A DNA stretch of 10,612 nucleotides from Acidimicrobiia bacterium (GTDB taxonomy: Bacteria > Actinomycetota > Acidimicrobiia > Acidimicrobiales > Bin134), in contig VYDF01000197.1 in the NCBI GenBank assembly GCA_009843565.1, positions 1 through 10,612 on the forward strand, written 5' to 3'. How positions within the stretch are numbered: position 1 is the first letter of the stretch; every line of letters starts with the position of its first letter. Shown piece after piece: positions 1-6,497 of the stretch. Both the position numbers and the translations under genes were made by a program. Below the pieces are notes generated by a model. That model was given only the letters and a program-made list of their open reading frames with translations, did no database searches and was not told the origin of the DNA.

Positions 1-98
1 TGTTGAGGGATTCGAACCGCCCCCGGTGGAAGAACTGGCTGGCGCCTAGTCGAATGCCCGCAGTGGTTCGCAGGGGGGCCGCGAGGCGAAGGGTGGGC

Positions 99-1526
99 GT
101 GTCCGCGGCAGTCCGACGGGTGGCGCTTCTTGTAGTGCTCCTCATGGGGCTGGCCGCCTGTCAGGTCGACATCGAAGTGGGCATCGGCTTCAACGAGGAC
201 GGCTCGGGGTTGGTCACGGTGGATGTGGCGCTCGACCAGGAGGCAGTTGCGCTGGCCCCCGACATCACTTCCCTGCTGTTGATCGACGACATCGAGGACC
301 CTGCCTCGGGCTGGTCGTACAACGACCCCCGGATCGACGACCAGGGCCGCACCAGCTTCTCGGCATCCAAGCCATTCGGGTCGGTTGAACAGCTCGAGTC
401 GGTGCTGTCTGAGATCTTCGGCTCAGAAGAAGTGTTCAGAGACTTCACGTTCGAGCGGGCCACTTCATTTGCGCAGACTGATTATCGGGTAACCGGAGTG
501 GTCGATTTGTCGGGGGGTATGGATCTGTTCACCGACCCGCAACTCACCGAGCGCCTCGGCGGCGAGCCCCTTGGCCAGCCGATCCCCAACCTGGAGAACG
601 CGCTGGCGGGAGTAACCGTGCGGTTGGTCTTGGATCTGCCGGTGGGTGCCGAGCAGGAGGAGACCCTGGAATTGGGGCAGGGGGCAGTGAGCATTGAGAT
701 GACCGCCCAAGAGGAGAGTGGCACCGCGGTGACCCTCCGATGGGTGGCCTGGGCCGCGTTCGCGCTGCTTGGCCTGTCGGTGCTTATAGCCATTGCGGGC
801 TATCTGCTGGACCGCCGGAATCGGAGCCGCAGCATCGATCCGACCATCTCACAGGAGCCCTTGGTTCGATCGACCAGCAGCGCCGCGGTCCAGCCCCCGG
901 CTCGCCGGCTGCGCCTTGTGGTTTTGAACCCGCTCGGGGTGCTGTTCGAGCCGTCCGACGAGCCCTCCCAACTCCTGGTCGATTTCGCTGCCGAACGCGG
1001 CTCCGAAGTGGACGCCGAGACCGTGGACCAGATCCATAGCCAGGCCGTGCTCGGTCGCATCACCCCCGCTGAGCTGTGGACTGGGCTTGGATTGGACGAC
1101 GATCCTGCCGAGCTCACCGAGCAGTATCTGGACCAGTACACCGTGCGTTCCGGGGCCCGCGACTTCGTGGCTGAGATGACCCGCCGGGAGCTGCCGGTGG
1201 CCTGTCTCACCAACGACATCGCCTCTTGGTCGTCGGCTCTGCGGGATCGGCTCCAGATCGAAGGTGTGGACACCTGGATTGTGAGCAGCGAAGTGGGGGT
1301 GTGCATGCCCGCTCCCGGCATCTACGAAGCCCTGCGCCGGACGACAGCGGTTCCCTACGAGAACGCGCTGCTAGTGGATGTGAGGGCTGAGCATCTTGAC
1401 GCCGCCAATGCCCTGGGGATGTCCACCGCGTTGCTGGCCGAATCCCGGCCTCAGGGCGGCGACGCCCCCGGCCACGCGGTGGTGACCAGCTTTTCCGATT
1501 TCTTCCGGCGCCGTCCCCGTTCCTAA
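99..1526 (+). CDS. LppM-domain lipoprotein fused to a degenerate HAD-like domain
   Basis: Not a known enzyme; three parts are visible. Numbering is from the GTG at 99 (475 aa). Residues 1-21 form a lipoprotein signal peptide (Arg-Arg, hydrophobic stretch, lipobox LAAC, lipidated Cys21). Residues 22-~212 resemble the LppM/DUF3153 domain of actinobacterial lipoproteins (CQVDIEV start, then a DGSG turn and beta-rich segments). Residues ~215-237 form one membrane helix followed by RRNRSR, so the C-terminus should be cytoplasmic. Residues ~270-448 look like a HAD hydrolase core, but the nucleophile motif reads VVLNPLGVL: Asn277 and Leu279 replace the two Asp. The motif III Lys is Met403 and the motif IV DD is Asp427-Val428, so I infer a non-catalytic domain. 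GTG 99 was chosen for the AAGGG at 89-93 and the compact signal peptide; ATG 54 and TTG 3 are in-frame alternatives, and an upstream start outside the window is possible. Its stop TAA faces hemB. Confidence 0.75.
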   Translation: MSAAVRRVALLVVLLMGLAACQVDIEVGIGFNEDGSGLVTVDVALDQEAVALAPDITSLLLIDDIEDPASGWSYNDPRIDDQGRTSFSASKPFGSVEQLESVLSEIFGSEEVFRDFTFERATSFAQTDYRVTGVVDLSGGMDLFTDPQLTERLGGEPLGQPIPNLENALAGVTVRLVLDLPVGAEQEETLELGQGAVSIEMTAQEESGTAVTLRWVAWAAFALLGLSVLIAIAGYLLDRRNRSRSIDPTISQEPLVRSTSSAAVQPPARRLRLVVLNPLGVLFEPSDEPSQLLVDFAAERGSEVDAETVDQIHSQAVLGRITPAELWTGLGLDDDPAELTEQYLDQYTVRSGARDFVAEMTRRELPVACLTNDIASWSSALRDRLQIEGVDTWIVSSEVGVCMPAPGIYEALRRTTAVPYENALLVDVRAEHLDAANALGMSTALLAESRPQGGDAPGHAVVTSFSDFFRRRPRS

Positions 1527-1564
1527 CCCAGAAGCTGGGCGGCCCGCACGGCGAAATAGGTCAG
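1523..1564 (-). repeat. Diverged second copy of the hemB 3' end
   Basis: Read on the minus strand, this stretch encodes LTYFAVRAAQLLG followed by TAG. It parallels the true HemB terminus LTYFATQAAEFLN-TGA at 1561-1602. By hand, 29 of 42 bases match, with an exact 12-base core (ACCTATTTCGCC). The two units overlap by four bases (1561-1564) and are offset by 38 bases. Because the duplicate sits beyond the hemB stop and out of its frame, it is not translated as part of HemB. It lies entirely between, and partly overlaps, the convergent lipoprotein stop (TAA 1524-1526). It looks like a relic of a recombination or tandem duplication at the gene end. Confidence 0.7.
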
Positions 1565-2547
1565 TTCAGAAACTCGGCCGCCTGTGTGGCGAAATAGGTG
1601 AGGATGACGTCTGCGCCGGCTCGGCGGATGCCGGTGAGCGTCTCGGCGACGATGGCCTGCTCGTCGAGCCAGCCCGATGCCGCGGCCGCCTTCACCATGA
1701 GGTACTCGCCGCTCACCTGATAGGCGGCCACCGGCACCACCGAGGCATCGGCGAAGCGCCGCACCACGTCGAGGTAAGGGCCGGCGGGCTTCACCATCAC
1801 CATGTCGGCACCCTCGGCGATGTCCAGCTCCATCTCCCGAAGGGCCTCGCGGCTGTTGGCCGGATCCATCTGGTAGGTCTTCTTGTCGCCGGAGCGGGGG
1901 GCCGAGTCCAGCGCCCCCCGGAACGGCCCGAAGAACGATGAGGCGTACTTCGCGGTGTAGGCGCAGATCCCCACGTCGGTGTGCCCGTGGTGGTCGAGCG
2001 TCTCCCGAATGGCCCCCACCCGGCCGTCCATCATGTCGCTGGGGGCCACGATGTCGGCCCCGGCATCGGCATGGGTCAGGGCCTGGCGGCACAGCACGTC
2101 CACGGTCTCGTCGTTCAATATGGTGCCGTCGGGGGCCACGATGCCGTCGTGGCCGTCGCTGTTGTAGGGGTCGAGGGCCACGTCGGTCATCACCACCGTT
2201 TCGGAGTGGGCGGCCTTTATGGCCCGGATGGTCTGGGGAATAAGCCCGTCTGGGTTCCAGGCCTCATCGCCAGTCGGGGTCTTCAATTCGTCGGGAGCGG
2301 CCTCGAACAGCACTACCGAATGGACCCCCAGATCGGCGGCTCGTCCCACCTCGCCCACGAGGCCGTCCACACACCAGCGGTTTACACCGGGCATCGAGTC
2401 GATGGGCTCGTCGCTGCCCCGGTGTACGAACAAGGGCAGCACAAAGTGAGCCGGGCTGAGCTCGGTCTCGCGAACCATGTCCCGGATCGCTGGCGTGCGG
2501 CGGTTGCGCCGGGGCCGGGCCGTGAGCTCCAAATGCGGATGGGCCAT
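1561..2547 (-). CDS. hemB: Delta-aminolevulinic acid dehydratase (porphobilinogen synthase)
   Basis: HemB condenses two 5-aminolevulinate molecules to porphobilinogen in cytoplasmic tetrapyrrole synthesis. The 328-residue protein spans the full family length. The Schiff-base lysines are visible as Lys200 in AYTAKYAS and Lys253 in MVKPAGPYLD, followed by the AYQVSGEY active-site segment (275-282). The metal-binding loop at 121-135 reads TDVALDPYNSDGHDG: the positions that are Cys in zinc-dependent enzymes are Ala124, Asp126 and Asp134, so this belongs to the zinc-independent, Mg-type class. The start at 2547 gives the expected N-terminus (RPRRNRRTPAIRDMVRET); the GGAGG just before it is too close to be an ideal ribosome site. 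The gene is divergent from the hydrolase gene across 58 bases and convergent with the lipoprotein gene. It stands alone, without other haem genes in view. Its last 13 codons recur in diverged form downstream. Confidence 0.97.
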   Translation of the reverse strand: MAHPHLELTARPRRNRRTPAIRDMVRETELSPAHFVLPLFVHRGSDEPIDSMPGVNRWCVDGLVGEVGRAADLGVHSVVLFEAAPDELKTPTGDEAWNPDGLIPQTIRAIKAAHSETVVMTDVALDPYNSDGHDGIVAPDGTILNDETVDVLCRQALTHADAGADIVAPSDMMDGRVGAIRETLDHHGHTDVGICAYTAKYASSFFGPFRGALDSAPRSGDKKTYQMDPANSREALREMELDIAEGADMVMVKPAGPYLDVVRRFADASVVPVAAYQVSGEYLMVKAAAASGWLDEQAIVAETLTGIRRAGADVILTYFATQAAEFLN

Positions 2548-2605
2548 GCCTCCATGCTCCCATCTCTACTCCCGCCGCGCATTGCTGATGGGGTAAACAA
2601 GGGTC
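2548..2605. promoter_or_regulatory. Short divergent intergenic region hemB / hydrolase
   Basis: These 58 bases separate the start codons of two divergent genes and must hold or adjoin both start signals if each has its own promoter. I do not see a convincing -35/-10 pair. AAGGG at 2599-2603 is only two bases from the ATG at 2606 and GATGGGG at 2587-2593 is twelve bases away, so neither is an ideal ribosome site. The call rests on gene orientation alone. Confidence 0.35.
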
Positions 2606-3256
2606 ATGCGCATTGAATTGTCGACGGGGACGTCGGCTGAGCTCGTAAGGGTGGAGGGCGCCGACCGGGGGCTGGTGCTGATCCCCGACATGATGGGACT
2701 GCGGCCTCTGTTCGACGATCATGTGGCCCGAATCGCGGCCGAGCAGGGCTGGACGGTTTGTGCCCCCCAGCTCTTCGCAGGGCGCGAGGATCTCCCCATT
2801 GAGAAGAGGATTGGCGCGGCTTGCGAGTTGGTCGACGACCAGGTGCTGGCCGACGTGCTGGCTGCGGCCGACGCCACCGAGTGCGAAACGGTGGTGCTCA
2901 CCGGCTTTTGCATGGGCGGCATGTACACCATCAAGGCTGCGGCCACCGGGCGATTCCACCGGGCGGCCGCCTTCTACGGGATGATCCGAATCCCCGACGA
3001 CTGGAAGGGCCCCGGACAAGGCGAGCCGCTGGAGCTGTTGGCCGCTGGCGATCCCTGCCCGCTTTTGGCCATTATCGGCACCGATGATCCGTTCACCCCG
3101 GCTGAGTATGTGGCCGAGTTGGAGGAGGCCGGCGCGGTGATTGTGTCCTACGAGGGCGCCGATCATGGATTCGTGCATGATCCCGTCCGTCCTGCCCACC
3201 GCCCCCACGATGCCGCTGACGCCTGGCGCCACGTCATCGAGTTTCTGAGCCAATAG
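2606..3256 (+). CDS. Dienelactone hydrolase family protein
   Basis: This is a 216-residue alpha/beta hydrolase of the dienelactone hydrolase (DLH) family, close to the usual family length. The nucleophile elbow reads GFCMGG with Cys102 (residues 100-105), the acid is probably Asp161 in GTDDPFTP, and the histidine is His187 in GADHGFVHD, giving the Cys-Asp-His triad typical of DLH rather than a serine esterase. There is no signal peptide, so it is cytoplasmic. DLH enzymes open dienelactones in chlorocatechol breakdown, but many family members have other or unknown ester or lactone substrates. No aromatic-degradation genes lie nearby, so the substrate is unknown. It stands five bases ahead of ispD on the same strand and may be co-transcribed with it. 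In several actinobacteria carD occupies the position before ispD; here it does not. Confidence 0.9.
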   Translation: MRIELSTGTSAELVRVEGADRGLVLIPDMMGLRPLFDDHVARIAAEQGWTVCAPQLFAGREDLPIEKRIGAACELVDDQVLADVLAAADATECETVVLTGFCMGGMYTIKAAATGRFHRAAAFYGMIRIPDDWKGPGQGEPLELLAAGDPCPLLAIIGTDDPFTPAEYVAELEEAGAVIVSYEGADHGFVHDPVRPAHRPHDAADAWRHVIEFLSQ

Positions 3257-3261
3257 CGACA

Positions 3262-3738
3262 ATGGCGACTGGCCCCTCGGTTTGGACGGTGGTCGTGGCC
3301 GCCGGCGCCGGCACCCGTTTCGGAAGCGCCAAGCAGTTCCTGGAATTGGGCGGCTCCCGGGTAGTAGACCGCAGCGTGGACATGGCCGCCCACGTAAGCG
3401 ACGGGGTGGTAGTGGTGGTTCCTCCAGGAGATGTGGAAACTGAATCGGCCCGGCTGGCTGCCAGCGAGGTGGTGGCCGGCGGAGCGAGCCGGGCCGCCTC
3501 GGTGCGCAACGGATTGGCCGCAGTACCCGACGACGCGGCCATCATCTGCGTTCACGACGCGGCCCGCCCGCTGGCCGGCCCCGACGTCTACGAGAGGGTG
3601 ATTCAAGAGGTGAGGTCGGGCGCCGCTGGTGCGGTGCCGGTGGTGCCGGTAACCGATACCATCCGCAGCGTGGATGGGGGAGTGGTAGACCGCAGCACCT
3701 TGCATGCGGTGCAGACCCCGCCGGCGTTTCGGGCCTAA
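3262..3738 (+). CDS. ispD: IspD (MEP cytidylyltransferase), cut short by an in-frame TAA
   Basis: IspD transfers CMP from CTP to 2-C-methyl-D-erythritol 4-phosphate, the third step of the MEP isoprenoid pathway. The N-terminal signature AAGAGTRFGSAKQF (residues 13-26, with Arg19 and Lys24) is intact, as are the VHDAARP motif at 97-103, the VTDTIR segment (130-135) and QTPPAF (151-156). The frame then meets TAA at 3736-3738, after only 158 residues; bacterial IspD is normally about 210-240. The missing part (TDDAGLVE, then NIKIT with the conserved nucleotide/substrate Lys, then PDDL) is encoded in the same frame just downstream. The CTG following the stop suggests that FRA-(Gln/Glu)-LLRAAH was the original reading; CAA to TAA is one transition. 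The start lies five bases after the hydrolase stop with a weak ribosome site. As read, the product would be inactive; a sequencing error is the main alternative. Confidence 0.9.
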   Translation: MATGPSVWTVVVAAGAGTRFGSAKQFLELGGSRVVDRSVDMAAHVSDGVVVVVPPGDVETESARLAASEVVAGGASRAASVRNGLAAVPDDAAIICVHDAARPLAGPDVYERVIQEVRSGAAGAVPVVPVTDTIRSVDGGVVDRSTLHAVQTPPAFRA

Positions 3739-3900
3739 CTGTTGCGAGCGGCCCACGCGGGGGCCGACGACGCCACCGACGACGCCGGCCTGGTAGAGGC
3801 GGCTGGCCACGCCATCGCCACCGTGGAGGGCCATCCCCGCAACATCAAGATCACCCACCCCGACGACTTGGTCGCCGCCGAGGCCTGGCTGGCCACATGA
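3739..3900 (+). pseudogene. ispD: Stranded C-terminal part of ispD
   Basis: Directly after the TAA, the same frame continues for 53 codons (LLRAAHAGADDATDD..., ending AEAWLAT) to a TGA at 3898-3900. It carries the family's C-terminal elements: TDDAGLVE, a GHPRNIKIT segment with the conserved Lys, and PDDLVAAEAW. With these residues the protein would be 212 residues counting the stop position, a normal IspD length. The TGA overlaps the ispF ATG as ATGA, which shows that this frame was the operon's native frame and that no indel is involved. Re-initiation at the TTG at 3742 is conceivable, but I see no good ribosome site before it. Confidence 0.88.
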
Positions 3901-4379
3901 GCGGGGACTTCCGAGTGGGTCACGGGTTCGACACCCACCGGTTCAGCGATGACCCCGACCGTCCCCTAATCCTGGGCGGCGTCAAGTTCGAGGGGGCGCC
4001 GGGGCTGGTGGGCCACAGCGACGGAGATGCGGTGGCCCACGCGGTGACCGATGCCCTGTTGAGCGCCGCCGGGTTGGGCGACATTGGCGTGCTGTTCCCC
4101 GACACCGACGCCAAATGGGCCGGGGCCGACAGCCTTGGACTGCTGGCCGACGCGGTAGCCCGGCTGGACGAAGCCGGTTGGCAGGTGGTGAACGCCGATT
4201 GCACCGTGGTGGCCGAGACCCCTCGGATAGCGCCACAGCGCAATGAAATGCAAGCGCGGCTCAGCGGGGTGGTCAGCGCCCCGGTCACGGTGAAGGGTAA
4301 GCGGGCCGAGGGCTTGGGCGCGCTGGGCCGGGGCGAGGGCCTGGCCTGCTGGGCAGTGGCCCTCATCGAGCGCCGGTGA
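3897..4379 (+). CDS. ispF: 2-C-methyl-D-erythritol 2,4-cyclodiphosphate synthase
   Basis: IspF cyclises CDP-methylerythritol 2-phosphate to MEcPP with release of CMP, two steps after IspD, as a cytoplasmic trimer. The 160-residue protein is full length. The metal ligands are visible as Asp12 and His14 in GHGFDTHRF and His48 in HSDGDAVAHAVTDALL (residues 40-55), followed by GDIGVLFPDTD (61-71) and the C-terminal GLGALGRGEG (139-148). The CDP-contacting loop that in E. coli reads VKATTTEKLG is VKGKRAEGLG here (132-141), so the threonines are replaced by Lys-Arg-Ala. The ATG overlaps the ispD-frame stop (ATGA) and its own TGA overlaps the rlmB start (GTGA), so translation of all three is probably coupled. 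If ispD translation stops early at 3738, coupling into ispF would be weakened. Confidence 0.96.
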   Translation: MSGDFRVGHGFDTHRFSDDPDRPLILGGVKFEGAPGLVGHSDGDAVAHAVTDALLSAAGLGDIGVLFPDTDAKWAGADSLGLLADAVARLDEAGWQVVNADCTVVAETPRIAPQRNEMQARLSGVVSAPVTVKGKRAEGLGALGRGEGLACWAVALIERR

Positions 4380-5248
4380 GTAGCCAGGGACCCAGAGGCG
4401 GCAACCGGCGGGGTCGGGGTGGCGGCCCCAGCAGGGGTCACAGCAAGGGCCGGCCGCCTGGCGACCACGAGCGCAGCCGCCGCCAACGGGCCGGATTGGG
4501 CGGCGACCGGGTAGAGGGCCGCCAAGCGGTGCGGGAGCTGCTGTTGGCCGGCACTCGCCCAGTCCGAGAGGTGGTGATCGCCACAGGGCAGAACCAAACC
4601 GGAGCGCTGGCTCAAGTGGTGGAGCTGGCCGCCGAACTGCGGGTGCCTGTCAAAGAGGTGGCCCGTACCAAGTTCGAGTCCATGGCCGTCACCGAGGCCC
4701 CCCAAGGAGTGATCGCCCGGGCTGCCCCCTTGACCGAGCACGACCTAGAGGACCTGGCCCGTCCCCCCGATGGTCGCCCCCCGTTCTTGCTGGTTCTGGA
4801 TGGCGTCACCGATCCGGGCAACGTCGGGGCCGCGTTGCGAACCGCTGAATGCGCCGGGGTCACTGGCGCGGTGCTGGGGCGGCACCGATCGGCCCACATC
4901 ACCCCGACCGCGGCCAAGGCGGCCGCCGGTGCCATCGAGCACGTGCCCATGGCCGTGGTGCCGGGTATCCCCAACGCGCTGGCCCGCTTGGCCGAGCTCG
5001 GGGTGTGGACGGTGGGCCTGGACTTAACCTCACCCACCTCGGTGTACGAGATAAGCGTGGCCGAAGAAGCCGTGGCCCTAGTGGTGGGCAGCGAGGGCCG
5101 GGGCCTGTCCCGCCTCGCTCGCCAGCGCTGTGACGTGGTCGCCACCATCCCCCTCTCCGGCCATCTCAGCTCCCTCAACGCCGCCGCCGCAGTGGCCATC
5201 GGCTGCTTCGAAGTCGCCCGCCACCGCGCCCATTCGCCCAGCGACTGA
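4376..5248 (+). CDS. rlmB: SpoU/TrmH-family rRNA 2'-O-methyltransferase (RlmB-like)
   Basis: This enzyme is predicted to methylate a ribose 2'-hydroxyl of RNA using S-adenosylmethionine, most likely in 23S rRNA. Residues ~44-125 form the substrate-binding domain (GDRVEGRQAVRELL). The SPOUT fold follows with motif 1 at 142-161 (LDGVTDPGNVGAALRT, Asn149 and Arg155), motif 2 at 236-242 (VVGSEGRG) and motif 3 at 258-274 (IPLSGHLSSLNAAAA, Asn268). The first ~40 residues are rich in Arg, Gly, Ser and Pro and look disordered, probably an RNA-binding tail. It starts at GTG 4376, overlapping the ispF stop by four bases. In mycobacteria ispD-ispF-cysS-rlmB is the familiar order; cysS is absent between ispF and rlmB here. 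The family assignment is firm, but the exact rRNA position is not provable from sequence. Confidence 0.93.
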   Translation: MSSQGPRGGNRRGRGGGPSRGHSKGRPPGDHERSRRQRAGLGGDRVEGRQAVRELLLAGTRPVREVVIATGQNQTGALAQVVELAAELRVPVKEVARTKFESMAVTEAPQGVIARAAPLTEHDLEDLARPPDGRPPFLLVLDGVTDPGNVGAALRTAECAGVTGAVLGRHRSAHITPTAAKAAAGAIEHVPMAVVPGIPNALARLAELGVWTVGLDLTSPTSVYEISVAEEAVALVVGSEGRGLSRLARQRCDVVATIPLSGHLSSLNAAAAVAIGCFEVARHRAHSPSD

Positions 5249-5264
5249 ACCTCGGCTCTCGCCT

Positions 5265-6422
5265 TTATGTCTCGGGTGGGGCGAGGGTGTCGGCGATGAG
5301 GGCTTGGACGACGGCATGGAGCGCCTCTTCGTCGGTGGCGCCGTCTTCGAGCGCTCCGTGGTACACGGCCAGTTGGCGGTCGGCCGAGGTGCCGCGTTGG
5401 CAGATGGTGCGGGCGTGCTCAACCTGCGTCACGCAGTCGAGGGCTTCGGCGTCGGGTCGGACCAATTCGATCATTTCCTCCACTAGGTCGGGGAGCGGCA
5501 CCAGCTCGCCTTTGCCGAAATCTATGAGCCCGTCGCCGATCCCGTAGCGCTCGGCCCGCCACAGGTTCTCCGACACGAGGAAATTGGCGTAGCTGCGCCA
5601 CCGGCGATTCTCCACTTTGAGCCTCCACAGCATCCGCAGCAAGCAGACGTAGAGAGCCGCAACGCAAACCGTGTCCTCCATCCTCGTGGGCAAGTCGGTG
5701 ACCCGCATCTCCAGGGTGGGGTAGCGCTCCGATGGGCGGATGTCCCACCACACCTTGGTGGAGTCTTCGATGACCCCGGCCTTCACCAGCACGTCCACAT
5801 GGCGCCGGTATTCGGCCCACGAGTCGAACTTCTCCGGCAATCCCGTGCGGGGCAGCGATCGGAACATCGCCATTCGGTAGCTCTTCAGACCGGTGTCGCG
5901 GCCCTCCCAGAATGGCGACGAGGTGGACAGGGCCAGCAGGTGGGGCAGGAAGTAGGCCACCTGATTCATCAGGTCGATCCGTAGGTCGGGATCCTCGATG
6001 CCGACGTGAACGTGCAGGCCGGAGATGACCAGCCCGCGGGAAACGCCCTGGAGGTCTTCGGCCAGAGCCTGATAGCGCGCTCCCTCGGTCACCTTCTGAT
6101 CTTGGGGGCTGGCGAACGGGTGGGAGGAGGCCGCAATGGGAGCCAGCCCGTATTCGGCAGCGGCCTCGGTGACTGCCAGGCGCAGGAGTCCGATGTCGGC
6201 CCGCAGGTGCTTGAAGTCGGTGCAGATGCCGGTGCCGATCTCGAGCTGCGAGCTGAACAGCTCCCGGGCGACGATGCCGTGGTGCAGGTCGGCAACCTTC
6301 TCCAGGATCCCGGGGGGCTGCTCGGTAGTGAGGGCCCCGCTCTCGGGCTCGACTAGGAGGTATTCCTCCTCGATCCCGATAGTCCAGGTTGGTTCGTCTC
6401 CCACATCTGCGGTGTACCACAC
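5265..6422 (-). CDS. ybdK: YbdK/GCS2-type carboxylate-amine ligase
   Basis: This is a 385-residue member of the glutamate-cysteine ligase 2 family, whose E. coli prototype YbdK has weak gamma-glutamylcysteine synthetase activity. ATP-dependent amide formation between a carboxylate and an amine is expected. Visible hallmarks are TIGIEEEYLLV at 14-24, SSQLEIGTG (57-64), LHVHVG (136-141), TSSPFWEGRDTGLKSYR (167-183), WWDIRPSERYPTLEMR (225-240) and ANFLVSENLWRAERYG (279-294). No signal peptide is present. The start is a GTG at 6422 with no clear ribosome site; GTG 6404 is an alternative that still keeps the GIEEEY motif. The gene lies 75 bases downstream of the AraC-type regulator on the same strand and is convergent with rlmB, with only 16 bases between stop codons. 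Actinobacteria usually use mycothiol (glutathione is exceptional), so the real substrate may not be Glu plus Cys. Confidence 0.92.
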   Translation of the reverse strand: MWYTADVGDEPTWTIGIEEEYLLVEPESGALTTEQPPGILEKVADLHHGIVARELFSSQLEIGTGICTDFKHLRADIGLLRLAVTEAAAEYGLAPIAASSHPFASPQDQKVTEGARYQALAEDLQGVSRGLVISGLHVHVGIEDPDLRIDLMNQVAYFLPHLLALSTSSPFWEGRDTGLKSYRMAMFRSLPRTGLPEKFDSWAEYRRHVDVLVKAGVIEDSTKVWWDIRPSERYPTLEMRVTDLPTRMEDTVCVAALYVCLLRMLWRLKVENRRWRSYANFLVSENLWRAERYGIGDGLIDFGKGELVPLPDLVEEMIELVRPDAEALDCVTQVEHARTICQRGTSADRQLAVYHGALEDGATDEEALHAVVQALIADTLAPPET

Positions 6423-6461
6423 CGGTTATGCAGGGGCCAGCTAGTGCGACCCCGGCCTAGC

Positions 6462-6478
6462 CCACCGCCGTCCGGTGG
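6462..6478 (-). other. Small perfect hairpin between regulator and ligase genes
   Basis: CCACCG and CGGTGG form a six-base stem around a five-base loop in the 75-base gap between the AraC-type gene and the ligase gene. No T-run follows on either strand, so a classical intrinsic terminator is not supported. It could still slow transcription or shape the ligase mRNA leader. Confidence 0.25.
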
Positions 6479-6497
6479 ATTGCCTTCATCAACGACC

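Noticed and set aside
1523..2092. Minus-strand frame overlapping the 3' half of hemB
   Set aside because: Most of it is an out-of-frame reading of hemB; only its last 14 codons, the duplicated hemB end, carry signal, and these are listed as a repeat.
2264..3262. Long minus-strand open frame (332 codons) covering the hydrolase gene and the hemB 5' region
   Set aside because: High-GC antisense openness; it has no recognisable motifs, overlaps two well-supported genes and its composition mirrors their codons.
3736..3738. TAA as a recoded sense codon
   Set aside because: TAA ends the lipoprotein and the ligase normally, no recoding structure is evident, and UAA is usually a tight stop; mutation or read error is simpler.
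3920..4741. Minus-strand open frame opposite ispF and rlmB
   Set aside because: It is a shadow of two clear enzymes; low-complexity Ala/Pro/Ser content without motifs.
6462..6478. Hairpin as an intrinsic terminator for the regulator gene
   Set aside because: Six-base stem without a following T-run; listed only as a low-confidence structure.
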